Positions 1 to 7,420 of a stretch of 35,476 bases of DNA are shown piece by piece. How positions within the stretch are numbered: the stretch's first letter is position 1; every line of letters begins with the position of its first letter. The translations under genes and the position numbers were made by a program. Under the pieces are notes generated by a model. The model was not told where the DNA came from and did no database searches. It was given only the letters and a program-made list of their open reading frames with translations. Source of the DNA: Streptomyces bobili (GTDB taxonomy: Bacteria > Actinomycetota > Actinomycetes > Streptomycetales > Streptomycetaceae); the NCBI RefSeq assembly GCF_002154575.1, contig NZ_MUBA01000099.1:1-35476 (forward strand), in the 5' to 3' direction.

Positions 1-409
1 CCCCTGCCCCTGCTCCGGACGGCACGGCGCTCCCCACCACCACGTCCGCCTCCGTCAGCCACTCCACCAGGCCGCCGTCGACGGCCGTCACGACCGTCTC
101 GCCGGTCGCGGCGCCCGGTACGCGTCCGGCCGCGAGGTGGGTGGCGATCAGCGGGCCGGGCAGCAGCACCCGGCCCGCCTCCTCGAACGCCAACACGGCC
201 TCGGGCAGGCCGAGTCCGACGCCGCCCTCGGACTCCGGCAGCCGCAGCGCGAAGAACCCGGCGTCACCCAGTGCCCGCCACAGGGCCCGGTCGAGCGCGG
301 GCGGCCCGTCGGCCGCCGCCCGCAGTTCCCGGGGCCCGAAGCGGCGCGCGAGCACCTCCCGCACCCCGTTCCGCAAGGCCCGCTGGTCCTCGCTCAGTTG
401 GAAACGCAC
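1..409 (-). CDS. acyl-CoA dehydrogenase, N-terminal part (runs off left edge)
   Basis: The first 136 codons are visible and the gene continues past position 1. The N-terminus reads MRFQLSEDQRALRNGVREVL, followed by a helical stretch with ALGDAGFFALRLPESEGGVG and VLAFEEAGRVLLPGPLIAT. This is the standard N-terminal all-alpha domain of FAD-dependent acyl-CoA dehydrogenases. An ATG overlapping the upstream stop closes after six codons, so the GTG at 409-407 is the start; an AAGGGA ribosome site lies 8 nt upstream inside the preceding gene. It sits one base behind another dehydrogenase gene in the same operon. Adjacent unlike dehydrogenase pairs are known in actinobacterial steroid and side-chain degradation as obligate heterotetramers (FadE28/29 type), so a partnership with the next gene is inferred. 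The substrate is unknown and the catalytic part is outside the window. Confidence 0.88.
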   Translation of the reverse strand, partial: MRFQLSEDQRALRNGVREVLARRFGPRELRAAADGPPALDRALWRALGDAGFFALRLPESEGGVGLGLPEAVLAFEEAGRVLLPGPLIATHLAAGRVPGAATGETVVTAVDGGLVEWLTEADVVVGSAVPSGAGAG

Positions 410-410
410 G

Positions 411-1544
411 TCATCGTCCCTTCGGCAGCCCCAGGATCCGTTCGCCCACGATGTTGCGCTGGATCTGCGAGGTCCCGGCCGCGATGGTGTACGACAGGGA
501 GGTCAGGCGGTCGAGCACCCACGGCCGGTCGAGGTCGAGGGCCGCGTCACCGAGGACCTCGGCGGCGGTGTCGTACAGGTCCTGGCGCGCCTGTGAATAC
601 CTCAGTTTGAAAACCGAACCCGCAAGGCCGGGCACGCCTCCGGAGGCCTCCGCCGCGCTCACGTTCCACTGGGTGAGCCGCCAGAGCGCCCGGAACTCGG
701 CGTTGAGCCGGCCGAGCCGGCGACGCAGTGCGGGATCGTCCCAGCGGCCGTTGTGCCGCGCCTCGTGGGCGAGTTCGCCGAGGACCCGTCGGCAGGCGAC
801 CACCTCGCCCGCGAACGCGGTGCCGCGCTCGAAGGACAGCGTCACCATCGTCACCCGCCAGCCGTCGTTCTCCGCCCCGACGCGGTGGCCGACCGGCACC
901 CGTACCTCGTCGAGGAACACCTCCGCGAACTCGGTGGACCCGGCGAGGGTCCGCAGCGGCCGTACCGTGATGCCGGGGGCGTCCATGGGCAGGGCGAGCC
1001 AGGTGATCCCGCGGTGCCGGGGCGCCTCCGGGTCGGTGCGCACCAGCAGTTCGCACCAGTTCGCGACCTCGGCGTGCGACGTCCAGATCTTGGAGCCGCT
1101 GACCACGTAGTGGTCGCCGTCGCGCCACGCGCGCGTGCGCAGCGCCGCGAGGTCGGAGCCGGCGCCGGGCTCGCTGAAGCCCTGGCACCAGACCTCCTCG
1201 CCGCGCAGGATCGGCGGCAGCCAGCGGGCCCGCTGTTCCTCCGTCCCCTCGGCGGCGACGGTCGGTCCGGCGTGCAGGAGTCCGACGAAGTTGGCGCCCA
1301 CATAGGGCGCGCCGGCCTTCTCCGTCTCCTCCAGGAAGATGAGCCGGACGCCGGGCGGGGCGTCCCAGTGGACGTGCCCGTACCCGGCGTCGTAGAGCAT
1401 CCGCTGCCAGCCGAGGTCGTACGCCCTGCGCCCCGGCCAGTCGGCGGGGGACGGCCTCGGCGGGAGGGTGGGGAGCGCCTTGCCCAGCCACTCCCGCAGC
1501 CGGGCCCGGAACGCGGCCTCCTCGGCGCTGTCGGCGAGGTCCAT
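411..1544 (-). CDS. acyl-CoA dehydrogenase, FadE28/ChsE-like
   Basis: This 377-residue flavoprotein should catalyse alpha,beta-dehydrogenation of an acyl-CoA. Visible signatures are CQGFSEPGAGSDLA (120-133, flavin/substrate loop), GSKIWTSHA (150-158), and a C-terminal GTSQIQRNIVGERILGLP (357-374). The residue just before GTSQ, where medium-chain enzymes carry the catalytic Glu, is Ala356. Glu239 in TLSFERG lies where isovaleryl-CoA-dehydrogenase-type enzymes place their base, so that residue may serve. The ATG at 1544 overlaps the amidohydrolase stop by one base (TGATG), indicating translational coupling, and the next dehydrogenase starts one base after its stop. Length fits the family. Substrate is not determinable; the neighbouring CoA ligase and amidohydrolase suggest a cyclic or branched acid. 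Confidence 0.9.
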   Translation of the reverse strand: MDLADSAEEAAFRARLREWLGKALPTLPPRPSPADWPGRRAYDLGWQRMLYDAGYGHVHWDAPPGVRLIFLEETEKAGAPYVGANFVGLLHAGPTVAAEGTEEQRARWLPPILRGEEVWCQGFSEPGAGSDLAALRTRAWRDGDHYVVSGSKIWTSHAEVANWCELLVRTDPEAPRHRGITWLALPMDAPGITVRPLRTLAGSTEFAEVFLDEVRVPVGHRVGAENDGWRVTMVTLSFERGTAFAGEVVACRRVLGELAHEARHNGRWDDPALRRRLGRLNAEFRALWRLTQWNVSAAEASGGVPGLAGSVFKLRYSQARQDLYDTAAEVLGDAALDLDRPWVLDRLTSLSYTIAAGTSQIQRNIVGERILGLPKGR

Positions 1545-2737
1545 CAGCGGTCGAGGCCGAGGCCGAGCATGCGGATGGCGTTGCCGCGCATCAGCTTGTA
1601 CACGGTCTCGTCGTCGAGGCCCTTGACGTGGTCGAGGGCGACCTCCTTGGTGTGCGGGAAGGTCGAGTCGACGTGCGGGTAGTCGGTCTCGAAGGTGGCG
1701 TTGTCGCGTCCGACGACGTCCAGCGACGCCACCCCGTGCTTGTCGCGGAAGAAGCAGCAGAAGATCTGCCGGTAGTAGTACGTCGACGGCGGCTCGGGAA
1801 CGAGATCGCGGACGCCGCCCCAGGCCCGGTGCTCCGCCCACACGTCGTCGGCGCGTTCCAGGGCGTACGGGATCCAGCCCATCTGGCCCTCGGAGTAGGC
1901 CAGCTTGAGCGTCGGGAACTTCACCAGCACCCCGCTGAACAGGAAGTCCATCATCGAGGCCATCGCGTTGTTGAAGCTGAGCGCGGCCTGGACGGCGGGC
2001 GGGGCGTCCGGGGAGGCGGCCGGCATCTGGGACGAGGACCCGATGTGCATGTTGACGACCGTCCCGGTCTCCTGGCAGACCGCGAAGAACGGGTCCCAGT
2101 GGCCGGAGTGGATGGACGGCAGGCCCAGGTGGGTGGGGATCTCGGAGAAGGTGACCGCGCGCACCCCGCGGGCCGCGTTGCGCCGGATCTCGGCCACCGC
2201 CAGTCCGATGTCCCACAGCGGGATCAGGCACAGCGGGATGAGCCGCCCGCCGCTGTCTCCGCACCACTCCTCGACCATCCAGTCGTTGTAGGCGCGCACG
2301 CAGGCGAGGGCGACCTCCTTGTCGTGCGCCTCGGCGAAGGTCTGCCCGCAGAAGCGGGGGAAGGTCGGGAAGCAGAGGCTGCCCTCGACATGGTTGAGGT
2401 CCATGTCCTTGAGCCGCTCGGCCGGATCCCAGCAGCCGGGCCGCATCTCCGCGCGCGTGATGCCCTCCAGGGTCATCTCGTCCCGGTCGAAGCCGACGGC
2501 GGCGATGTTGCGTTTGTACGGGAACCTGAGGTCCTCGTAGATCCACCAGTCGGTGGGCGGGCCGTCCGGGTCCATGGTGATCCGGTACTTGCCGCCGACG
2601 TAGGCCAGCTCGCCGATACCGGCGGTGAGCGGCTTCGGCCCGCGGTCGCGGTACTTGTGCGGCAGCCAGGTCTCGAAGAGGTGTGCGGGCTCGATGACGT
2701 GGTCGTCGACGCTGATGATGCGGGGCAGTTCGGTCAT
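1544..2737 (-). CDS. metal-dependent amidohydrolase family protein (Amidohydro_2/ACMSD-like)
   Basis: The product is 397 residues and belongs to the TIM-barrel amidohydrolase-2 group, whose members hydrolyse or decarboxylate ring-derived acids with a bound metal. The N-terminus has IISVDDHVIEP, in which DDH stands in the place of the metal-binding HxH/ExH strand. VVNMHIGSSSQ supplies a mid-protein histidine, and ETDYPHVDSTFP carries the late Asp and His ligand region typical of this family. The ATG at 2737 has GGAGGGGACCC directly upstream; a GTG eight codons earlier lacks a better site. It is the first gene of the leftward three-gene operon and is transcribed divergently from a CoA ligase. 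The same family often sits with acyl-CoA dehydrogenases in actinobacterial ring or side-chain catabolism loci. The exact reaction is unknown. Confidence 0.85.
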   Translation of the reverse strand: MTELPRIISVDDHVIEPAHLFETWLPHKYRDRGPKPLTAGIGELAYVGGKYRITMDPDGPPTDWWIYEDLRFPYKRNIAAVGFDRDEMTLEGITRAEMRPGCWDPAERLKDMDLNHVEGSLCFPTFPRFCGQTFAEAHDKEVALACVRAYNDWMVEEWCGDSGGRLIPLCLIPLWDIGLAVAEIRRNAARGVRAVTFSEIPTHLGLPSIHSGHWDPFFAVCQETGTVVNMHIGSSSQMPAASPDAPPAVQAALSFNNAMASMMDFLFSGVLVKFPTLKLAYSEGQMGWIPYALERADDVWAEHRAWGGVRDLVPEPPSTYYYRQIFCCFFRDKHGVASLDVVGRDNATFETDYPHVDSTFPHTKEVALDHVKGLDDETVYKLMRGNAIRMLGLGLDR

Positions 2738-2773
2738 GGGTCCCCTCCGCCGGGCCGACACGGTCCGCTCTTT

Positions 2774-2788
2774 CTGACGGTCCGTCAG
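2774..2788. promoter_or_regulatory. 15-bp perfect inverted repeat, likely TetR-type operator (copy 1)
   Basis: CTGACGGTCCGTCAG is a perfect palindrome around a single central T, 37 bp upstream of the amidohydrolase ATG. A second repeat with the same outer arms lies 74 bp away near the divergent ligase. Odd-centred palindromes of this size are typical TetR-family sites. The repressor is not adjacent within the window. Confidence 0.55.
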
Positions 2789-2861
2789 TTCAGGTCTACG
2801 GGCAGGCTAGCCCCGCACCCCTGGACCGACAAGGCACCCGGCCCTACGCTCTGCCCACGAT

Positions 2862-2876
2862 CTGACTAGGCGTCAG
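2862..2876. promoter_or_regulatory. 15-bp inverted repeat, likely TetR-type operator (copy 2)
   Basis: CTGACTAGGCGTCAG shares the CTGAC-N5-GTCAG arms with the repeat at 2774-2788. It ends 18 bp before the GTG of the acyl-CoA ligase, just ahead of its GGAGGGG ribosome site, so a bound protein would block transcription of the ligase. Paired copies at each end of a divergent promoter region suggest joint control of both operons. Confidence 0.5.
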
Positions 2877-2894
2877 TTTGCTGGAGGGGCCACC

Positions 2895-4403
2895 GTGACC
2901 GATATCGCCCACACCCTGAGCGCGTCCCGCACGCTCTGGGACCTGCTCGCCCGCCGAGCCGCGCTCACCCCCGACCGCCCGGTCCTCCTCCAGGACGACC
3001 GCGCCCTGACCTTCGGCGCCCTGCGCGAGCGCGCCGAGCGCACCGCGGCGGGCCTGTACGGCATGGGCGTACGCCCCGGCACGGTCGTCGCCTGGCAGCT
3101 CCCCACCCGCCTGGAGACGGCCGTCCTCTCCTTCGCCCTGGCCCGCCTCGGGGCCGTCCAGACCCCCGTGATCCCCTTCTACCGGGACCGCGAGGTCGGC
3201 TTCGCCCTGCGCGAGTCCAAGGCCGAGTTCTTCGCCGTACCGGGCGTGTGGCGCGGCTTCGACCACACGGAGATGGCCCGGCGGCTGGGCGCCAAGGGCG
3301 TCTTCGAGGCGTACGACGACCTTCCCGAGGGCGACCCCGCGGTACTCCCCGCCCCGCCCGCCGAGGGCACCTCCGTGCGCTGGATCTACTGGACCTCGGG
3401 CACCACCTCCGACCCCAAGGGCGTCCTGCACACGGACCGCTCCCTCCTCGCCGGCGGCGCCTGCCTCGCCCACGCGCTGCGCCTCACGGCGGACGACGTC
3501 GGCTCGATGGCCTTCCCCTACGCCCACATCGCCGGCCCCGACTACACGGTGATGCTGCTCCTGTACGGCTTCCCTGCGGTGATGTTCGAGCACTTCGCCC
3601 TGCCGGACGCGCTCACCGAGTACCGCAGGCACGGCGTCACGGTGGCGGGCGGCTCGACGGCGTTCTACTCGATGTTCCTCGCGGAACAGCGCGAACGGCC
3701 GGGCGTCCCGGTGATCCCGACCCTGCGCCTCCTCGCGGGCGGCGGCGCCCCCAAGCCCCCCGAGCTGTACCACCGCGTGGTCCGCGAGATGGGCGTACAG
3801 CTCACCCACGGCTACGGCATGACCGAGGTCCCGATGATCACCATGGGCGACCCCGACGACACGGCCGAGCACCTGGCGACGACGGAGGGGCGCCCGCCGG
3901 AGGGCATGGAGATACGGATCGTGGACGGCGAGGTACGCCTGCGCGGAGAGGCCGTCTGCCAGGGCTACCTGGACCCGGCCCAGACGGCGGAGGCCTTCGA
4001 CCCGGACGGCTTCCTCCGCACCGGCGACCTGGGCCACGTCACCGGCTCCGGCCACCTGGTCCTCACCGGCCGCCTCAAGGACGTGATCATCCGCAAGGGC
4101 GAGAACATCTCGGCGAAGGAGATAGAGGACCTCCTCCACACCCACCCCTCGGTGAGAGACGTGGCGGTCATCGGCCTGCCGGACCCGGAACGGGGCGAGC
4201 GCGTGTGCGCGGTCGTGGAACAACCGGAGGGAACCGAGCACCTGACCCTGGCCACGGTCACGGCCCACCTGCGAGCGGCGGGCCTGTCGGTGCACAAACT
4301 CCCGGAACAGCTGGAGGTGGTGGACTCACTGCCACGCAACGAGACGCTGAGGAAGGTACTCAAGTACCGGCTGCGGGAGCGGTATTCGGCGCCGGGAAGC
4401 TGA
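2895..4403 (+). CDS. AMP-dependent acyl-CoA synthetase/ligase (cyclohexanecarboxylate-CoA ligase-like)
   Basis: This 502-residue ANL-superfamily enzyme should activate a carboxylic acid to its CoA thioester through an acyl-adenylate. The P-loop is WTSGTTSDPKG (166-176), the A5-type motif is GYGMTE (306-311), and the ATP-binding Asp lies in RTGDLG (375-380). The hinge/A8 region is GRLKDVIIRKGENISAKEIE (392-411), and the C-terminal lysine is in LRKVLK (Lys487). The GTG start at 2895 has GGAGGGG 5-8 nt upstream. It is divergent from the dehydrogenase/amidohydrolase operon, and the two share a control region with two matching inverted repeats. It is therefore probably the activating step feeding those dehydrogenases. 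The substrate is inferred only by family resemblance; a medium or cyclic acid is plausible. Confidence 0.88.
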   Translation: MTDIAHTLSASRTLWDLLARRAALTPDRPVLLQDDRALTFGALRERAERTAAGLYGMGVRPGTVVAWQLPTRLETAVLSFALARLGAVQTPVIPFYRDREVGFALRESKAEFFAVPGVWRGFDHTEMARRLGAKGVFEAYDDLPEGDPAVLPAPPAEGTSVRWIYWTSGTTSDPKGVLHTDRSLLAGGACLAHALRLTADDVGSMAFPYAHIAGPDYTVMLLLYGFPAVMFEHFALPDALTEYRRHGVTVAGGSTAFYSMFLAEQRERPGVPVIPTLRLLAGGGAPKPPELYHRVVREMGVQLTHGYGMTEVPMITMGDPDDTAEHLATTEGRPPEGMEIRIVDGEVRLRGEAVCQGYLDPAQTAEAFDPDGFLRTGDLGHVTGSGHLVLTGRLKDVIIRKGENISAKEIEDLLHTHPSVRDVAVIGLPDPERGERVCAVVEQPEGTEHLTLATVTAHLRAAGLSVHKLPEQLEVVDSLPRNETLRKVLKYRLRERYSAPGS

Positions 4404-4407
4404 GGGG

Positions 4408-4434
4408 CGGGGCGCTGGCATCGATCGCGCCCCG
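4408..4434 (+). terminator. hairpin terminator after the acyl-CoA ligase
   Basis: CGGGGCGC (4408-4415) pairs with GCGCCCCG (4427-4434), giving an 8-bp GC stem and 11-nt loop, 4 bp after the ligase stop. There is no U-run, as is common for Streptomyces terminators. Confidence 0.5.
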
Positions 4435-4526
4435 TGGGCTACGTTTGCGCGATGACCACCGGGACGGCCTTGCGCCACACACGGATAGGTGACCCGGCGC
4501 CGCTCTGAGCGCCGCACGGGCTCCGC

Positions 4527-4572
4527 CTCCTGTCGTGTCGACCACAGCTCGATACGCCGACCACGACAGGAG
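4527..4572 (+). promoter_or_regulatory. 11-bp stem-loop that includes the ribosome binding site of the hydrolase gene
   Basis: CTCCTGTCGTG (4527-4537) is the exact reverse complement of CACGACAGGAG (4562-4572), separated by 24 nt. The right arm contains the AGGAG ribosome site of the gene that begins at 4584. If the transcript starts upstream of 4527, the stem would hide the site and repress translation until it is opened. A double-stranded DNA operator is the alternative reading. Confidence 0.45.
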
Positions 4573-4583
4573 AACGCACACTC

Positions 4584-5324
4584 ATGCCCAGCGACAAGAC
4601 CCCGCACATTCCCACCCCGGACGGCCTGGCCGACGCTTACGCCGCCTTCCCCGACGGTGGCGGGCGGCACCCCGCGGTGCTGATGTACGCGGACGGCTTC
4701 GGTATCCGTCCCGTACTGCGGGAGATGGCCCGCGAACTGGCCGGGCACGGGTATTACGTGCTCGTCCCCAACGTCTTCTACCGGCACGGCCCTGCACCGG
4801 TGATCGAGCTTCCCGAGTACATCGGAGAAGAGGCCCGGCCCGCGGTCATCGCCCAGCTGATGCCCCTGATAGAGGCGCACACCGCCGAACGCACCCTGCG
4901 CGACGCGGACGCCTACCTCAGGTTCCTCACCACACAGCCCGAGGTCGCTCCCGGCCCGGTCGCGGTGACCGGCTACTGCATCGGCGGTCTCCTGGCGACC
5001 CGCACCGCCGCGGCCCACCCCGGCCAGGTGGCCGCCCTCGCAGCGTTCCACGGCCCCGTGGGCGCGGACGGCCCCGACTCCTTCACCGGCATCACCGCCC
5101 AGGCCCACTTCGGCCACGCCGAGAGCGACCTGACACCCGAGACCCTGGGCAGACTCGGCGAGGCCCTGGACGCGGCGGGCGTCAGCCACACCTCCGAGAT
5201 CTACCCCGGCACCGCCCACGGCTTCACGATGTCCGACACCGACGCCTTCGACTCCACCGGCCTGAAACGCCACTGGGAGCGCCTGCTCCCACTTCTCGAC
5301 CGCACGCTCGCGGGCAGTCGCTAG
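4584..5324 (+). CDS. dienelactone hydrolase family protein
   Basis: The 246-residue product has the dienelactone hydrolase alpha/beta fold. The family uses a Cys-His-Asp triad: the nucleophile elbow GYCIGG places Cys132, Asp182 lies in AESD, and His212 is in GTAHGFTM. The N-terminal half carries PAVLMYADGFGIRPVLREMARELAGHG, matching the first strand and helix of the family. Such enzymes open enol-lactones from catechol-type ring cleavage, but many family members act on other esters, so the substrate is unassigned. The ATG at 4584 follows AGGAGA by 10 nt, and that site lies in an 11-bp inverted repeat. The gene appears monocistronic and converges on the EF-hand gene 103 bp downstream. Confidence 0.87.
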   Translation: MPSDKTPHIPTPDGLADAYAAFPDGGGRHPAVLMYADGFGIRPVLREMARELAGHGYYVLVPNVFYRHGPAPVIELPEYIGEEARPAVIAQLMPLIEAHTAERTLRDADAYLRFLTTQPEVAPGPVAVTGYCIGGLLATRTAAAHPGQVAALAAFHGPVGADGPDSFTGITAQAHFGHAESDLTPETLGRLGEALDAAGVSHTSEIYPGTAHGFTMSDTDAFDSTGLKRHWERLLPLLDRTLAGSR

Positions 5325-5427
5325 GTCCGTCTCCGGCCCGGATCTGCCCATTGCCTGACCCGCGGGATTCGCCGACAGCGTCTGGGCCTCACGCCGGGGG
5401 TCCGGAGGCGGCGCCCCGTGGGTCGGG

Positions 5428-5940
5428 TTACTCCGGGACCGTGAAGTAGCGGGCGAACGCCGGGACGACCTCCGCCTCTCCCACGAGTCCGTCCGCGTCG
5501 GTGTCCAGCAGCGCCGCCGCCCCGCGGGCGGCTTCCTCGTTCGCTCCCAGGGCCCTCAGGACCCGCACCGTGTCGTCGATGGTGGCCCGCCCGTCGCCGT
5601 CGCCGTCCGCGATGTCGAGCGCGGCGTGCAGGAAGGGCCGGGCGATCTCGGCGAACCGCTCGGGGTTGTCGCGGAGCCGCTTGACGGCCCCGCCCACGAA
5701 CTCGTCGCGGCTGATGCGCTGGTCCCCGTCCCGGTCCGCGATCCCGGCCATGCCCTGCCAGAACGCCTCGGCTCCGCCGTACAGCGCCTGTCCCTTGTCG
5801 GAGCGGGCCGGGACGCCGAACTCGGCGAGGACGGCCTTGGCCGCGGAGGCGAAGTCCACGCGGTCGATGCAGCCGTTGCCGTCCTGGTCGAAGGTGGCGA
5901 ACCGGGCGGCGATCCTGCGCTCGTACTCGCTGCTCACCAT
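5428..5940 (-). CDS. EF-hand calcium-binding protein (CabD-like)
   Basis: This 170-residue soluble protein contains four EF-hand loops, beginning at residues 18 (DQDGNGCIDRVD), 69 (DRDGDQRISRDE), 112 (DGDGDGRATIDD) and 146 (DTDADGLVGEAE). The first three have well-placed acidic residues at loop positions 1, 3, 5 and 12. The fourth has a Val-Gly stretch but keeps Asp at 1, 3 and 5 and Glu at 12. There is no signal peptide or membrane segment, so it is likely a cytoplasmic calcium buffer or sensor. It resembles the Streptomyces calcium-binding proteins named CabA to CabD; I recall CabD occupying this genomic position in S. coelicolor, not verified. The ATG at 5940 begins MVSSEYERRI. It precedes a STAS-domain gene's 3' end by 164 bp on the same strand. 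Confidence 0.88.
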   Translation of the reverse strand: MVSSEYERRIAARFATFDQDGNGCIDRVDFASAAKAVLAEFGVPARSDKGQALYGGAEAFWQGMAGIADRDGDQRISRDEFVGGAVKRLRDNPERFAEIARPFLHAALDIADGDGDGRATIDDTVRVLRALGANEEAARGAAALLDTDADGLVGEAEVVPAFARYFTVPE

Positions 5941-6104
5941 GTCTCTGGGCCGCCTTACGTCATCACGTCGGGTGTGGGTCTTCCGCAGGGGAGCGTACGA
6001 CGCCGGCGACACCCGGGCGGCGGGAAGGTGACACCTGTGCCAAGACCGAGGGAATTCCGGTACGAGAATGTGGCGGAAAGCGTGACGCGGTTCACCTGAT
6101 CCGG

Positions 6105-6479
6105 TCAGGCGGACAGCGGCTCGGCGCCGTCCTCGACGGCCTCGGCGACATCGCCGTACACGTCGAAGAGGCGGCGCACGCCCAGCGCGCCCAGGACGCG
6201 ATTGACGTGGGAGTCCTCGACCGCGCCGCGGGCCGGCAGGATCAGCCGCAGGCGTCCCCGGCAGGAGCGGATCAGCCGCCGGGAGGCGATGAGGACGCCG
6301 ACCCCGCTGGAGTCGCAGAAATGCACCTCGGAGAGGTCCAGGACGAGACTGTGGCGGCCCTCGGCCACCTCGTCGTGCACCCGTTGACGCAGCACGGGTG
6401 ACGTCACCAGGTCCAGCTCGCCCGACACGCGGAGCACGGCCCATCCGCCCCGCTCACCGCCGGTCACTTTGAAAGCCAC
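6105..6479 (-). CDS. STAS-domain anti-sigma factor antagonist
   Basis: The 124-residue protein is a single STAS domain. VSGELDLVTSPVLRQRV (18-34) is the first strand-helix unit, and LVLDLSEVHFCDSSGVGVLI (45-64) holds the phospho-acceptor site D56-S57-S58-G59. Family members (SpoIIAA, RsbV, BldG) bind an anti-sigma kinase when unphosphorylated and so free a sigma factor. The start is GTG at 6479 with GAAAGG 8 nt upstream; an in-range ATG is in another frame. No anti-sigma kinase lies next to it. The divergent neighbour is a small sigma factor with a zinc-finger partner, but that partner is not a kinase, so a direct link between them is uncertain. Confidence 0.9.
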   Translation of the reverse strand: MAFKVTGGERGGWAVLRVSGELDLVTSPVLRQRVHDEVAEGRHSLVLDLSEVHFCDSSGVGVLIASRRLIRSCRGRLRLILPARGAVEDSHVNRVLGALGVRRLFDVYGDVAEAVEDGAEPLSA

Positions 6480-6835
6480 CCACCAAGCCTTTCATCCGCC
6501 CGAACGGAAGCTGTCCCTTCGCTTCCTCGCAGCGCGGCTGCCCAGCGGCCGTTCCCCGAAACGCCGGGTGAAAAACAGTCGGCGAGAGAAAGAGGCTTGT
6601 TCCAGTCGGTATCGGTCCTGTTCGATCCACTTCGATCAAGCCTGATCGCGAGCAAGGCGGGTAGACGCGCGGAGCACGCCTTTACCACCCTCCGCGGCAC
6701 AGGGGGCGCACATTGCAGCAAAGGGGCGTGCGTCGTCGGACGTGCCGACTACATTTCGAGGTGACGATGCACGCAGGCTGGACAGGGACAGGCCCCGGTG
6801 GGAGCGCCGGGCACGGGCAGGGCTGAGGGGGCCGC
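6480..6835. other. 356-bp divergent intergenic region
   Basis: This gap separates the leftward STAS gene from the rightward sigma-factor gene and must hold both promoters. I found no convincing -35/-10 pair and no gene. Short repeats such as GATCA/TGATC near 6635-6648 are too weak to call. A GTTT-N-GGGGAA arrangement on the minus strand near 6545-6570 only loosely resembles a SigB-type promoter. Confidence 0.5.
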
Positions 6836-7420
6836 ATGGCGAACAAGGACGCACCGCCCCGCTGGGACCGCAAGATGCAGCAGCGGCTCGCGCGCGGGGA
6901 GGCCGCCGCCCTCGGTGAGCTGTACGACCGGTTCGCCTCGCTCGTGCACGGCCTCGCCCATCGCGTGCTGGGGGACGAGCGGGCCGCCGACGGCGTCACC
7001 CGCGAGGTCTTCGCGCACGTGTGGGAGCACCCCGACTCCTACGACCCCCGGCAGGGCCCCCTGCGCAGCTGGGTCGCCGCCCTGACCCACCGCCTGGCCG
7101 TGCAGCGCCTGCGCGCCACGGAGAGCGCGGCGCTCGCGCTGGACGGCTCCGGCAGCACCGAGGAACTGGAGAACAAGGTCCGGCACGCCTCGGTCGCCGC
7201 CCGCGCCGACTACATCGTCCAGTCGATGCCGACCCCGCTGCGCGCCGCCCTGGAGCTGGCGTACTTCCAGCGCCGCGACTACCGCCAGACCGCCGCCGAC
7301 CTGGGTGTCACCGAGGACGAGGCCCGTCGCCGCCTCCGCCTCGGCCTGCAACTGCTCTCCACGGCCCACGACGCCGCCGCCCCCGGCGCCCCGCCCGGAC
7401 GCTACGGGGGTGCGGCATGA
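6836..7420 (+). CDS. ECF-like RNA polymerase sigma factor
   Basis: The 194-residue product has sigma region 2 at about 26-94: LGELYDRFASLVHGLAHRVLGDERAADGVTREVFAHVWEHP, then PLRSWVAALTHRLAVQRLR. A region-4-like helix-turn-helix lies at about 130-175, with AYFQRRDYRQTAADLGVTEDEARRRL. This two-domain layout is that of group 4 (ECF) sigma factors. The C-terminal tail, about 18 residues rich in Ala, Gly and Pro, is not conserved in the family. The ATG at 6836 has GAGGGGG 5 nt upstream. Its stop overlaps the next ATG (ATGA), so it is co-translated with a zinc-finger protein that is the probable cognate anti-sigma factor. Confidence 0.88.
   Translation: MANKDAPPRWDRKMQQRLARGEAAALGELYDRFASLVHGLAHRVLGDERAADGVTREVFAHVWEHPDSYDPRQGPLRSWVAALTHRLAVQRLRATESAALALDGSGSTEELENKVRHASVAARADYIVQSMPTPLRAALELAYFQRRDYRQTAADLGVTEDEARRRLRLGLQLLSTAHDAAAPGAPPGRYGGAA

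Noticed and set aside
2844..4295. 483-codon minus-strand frame opposite the CoA ligase
   Set aside because: It lies entirely within a well-supported ligase gene, and the protein is His/Ala/Gly-rich shadow sequence.
6545..6570. SigB-type promoter for the STAS gene
   Set aside because: The GTTT element is present but the GGGTA element is only GGGGAA, and the match is too weak to list as a site.
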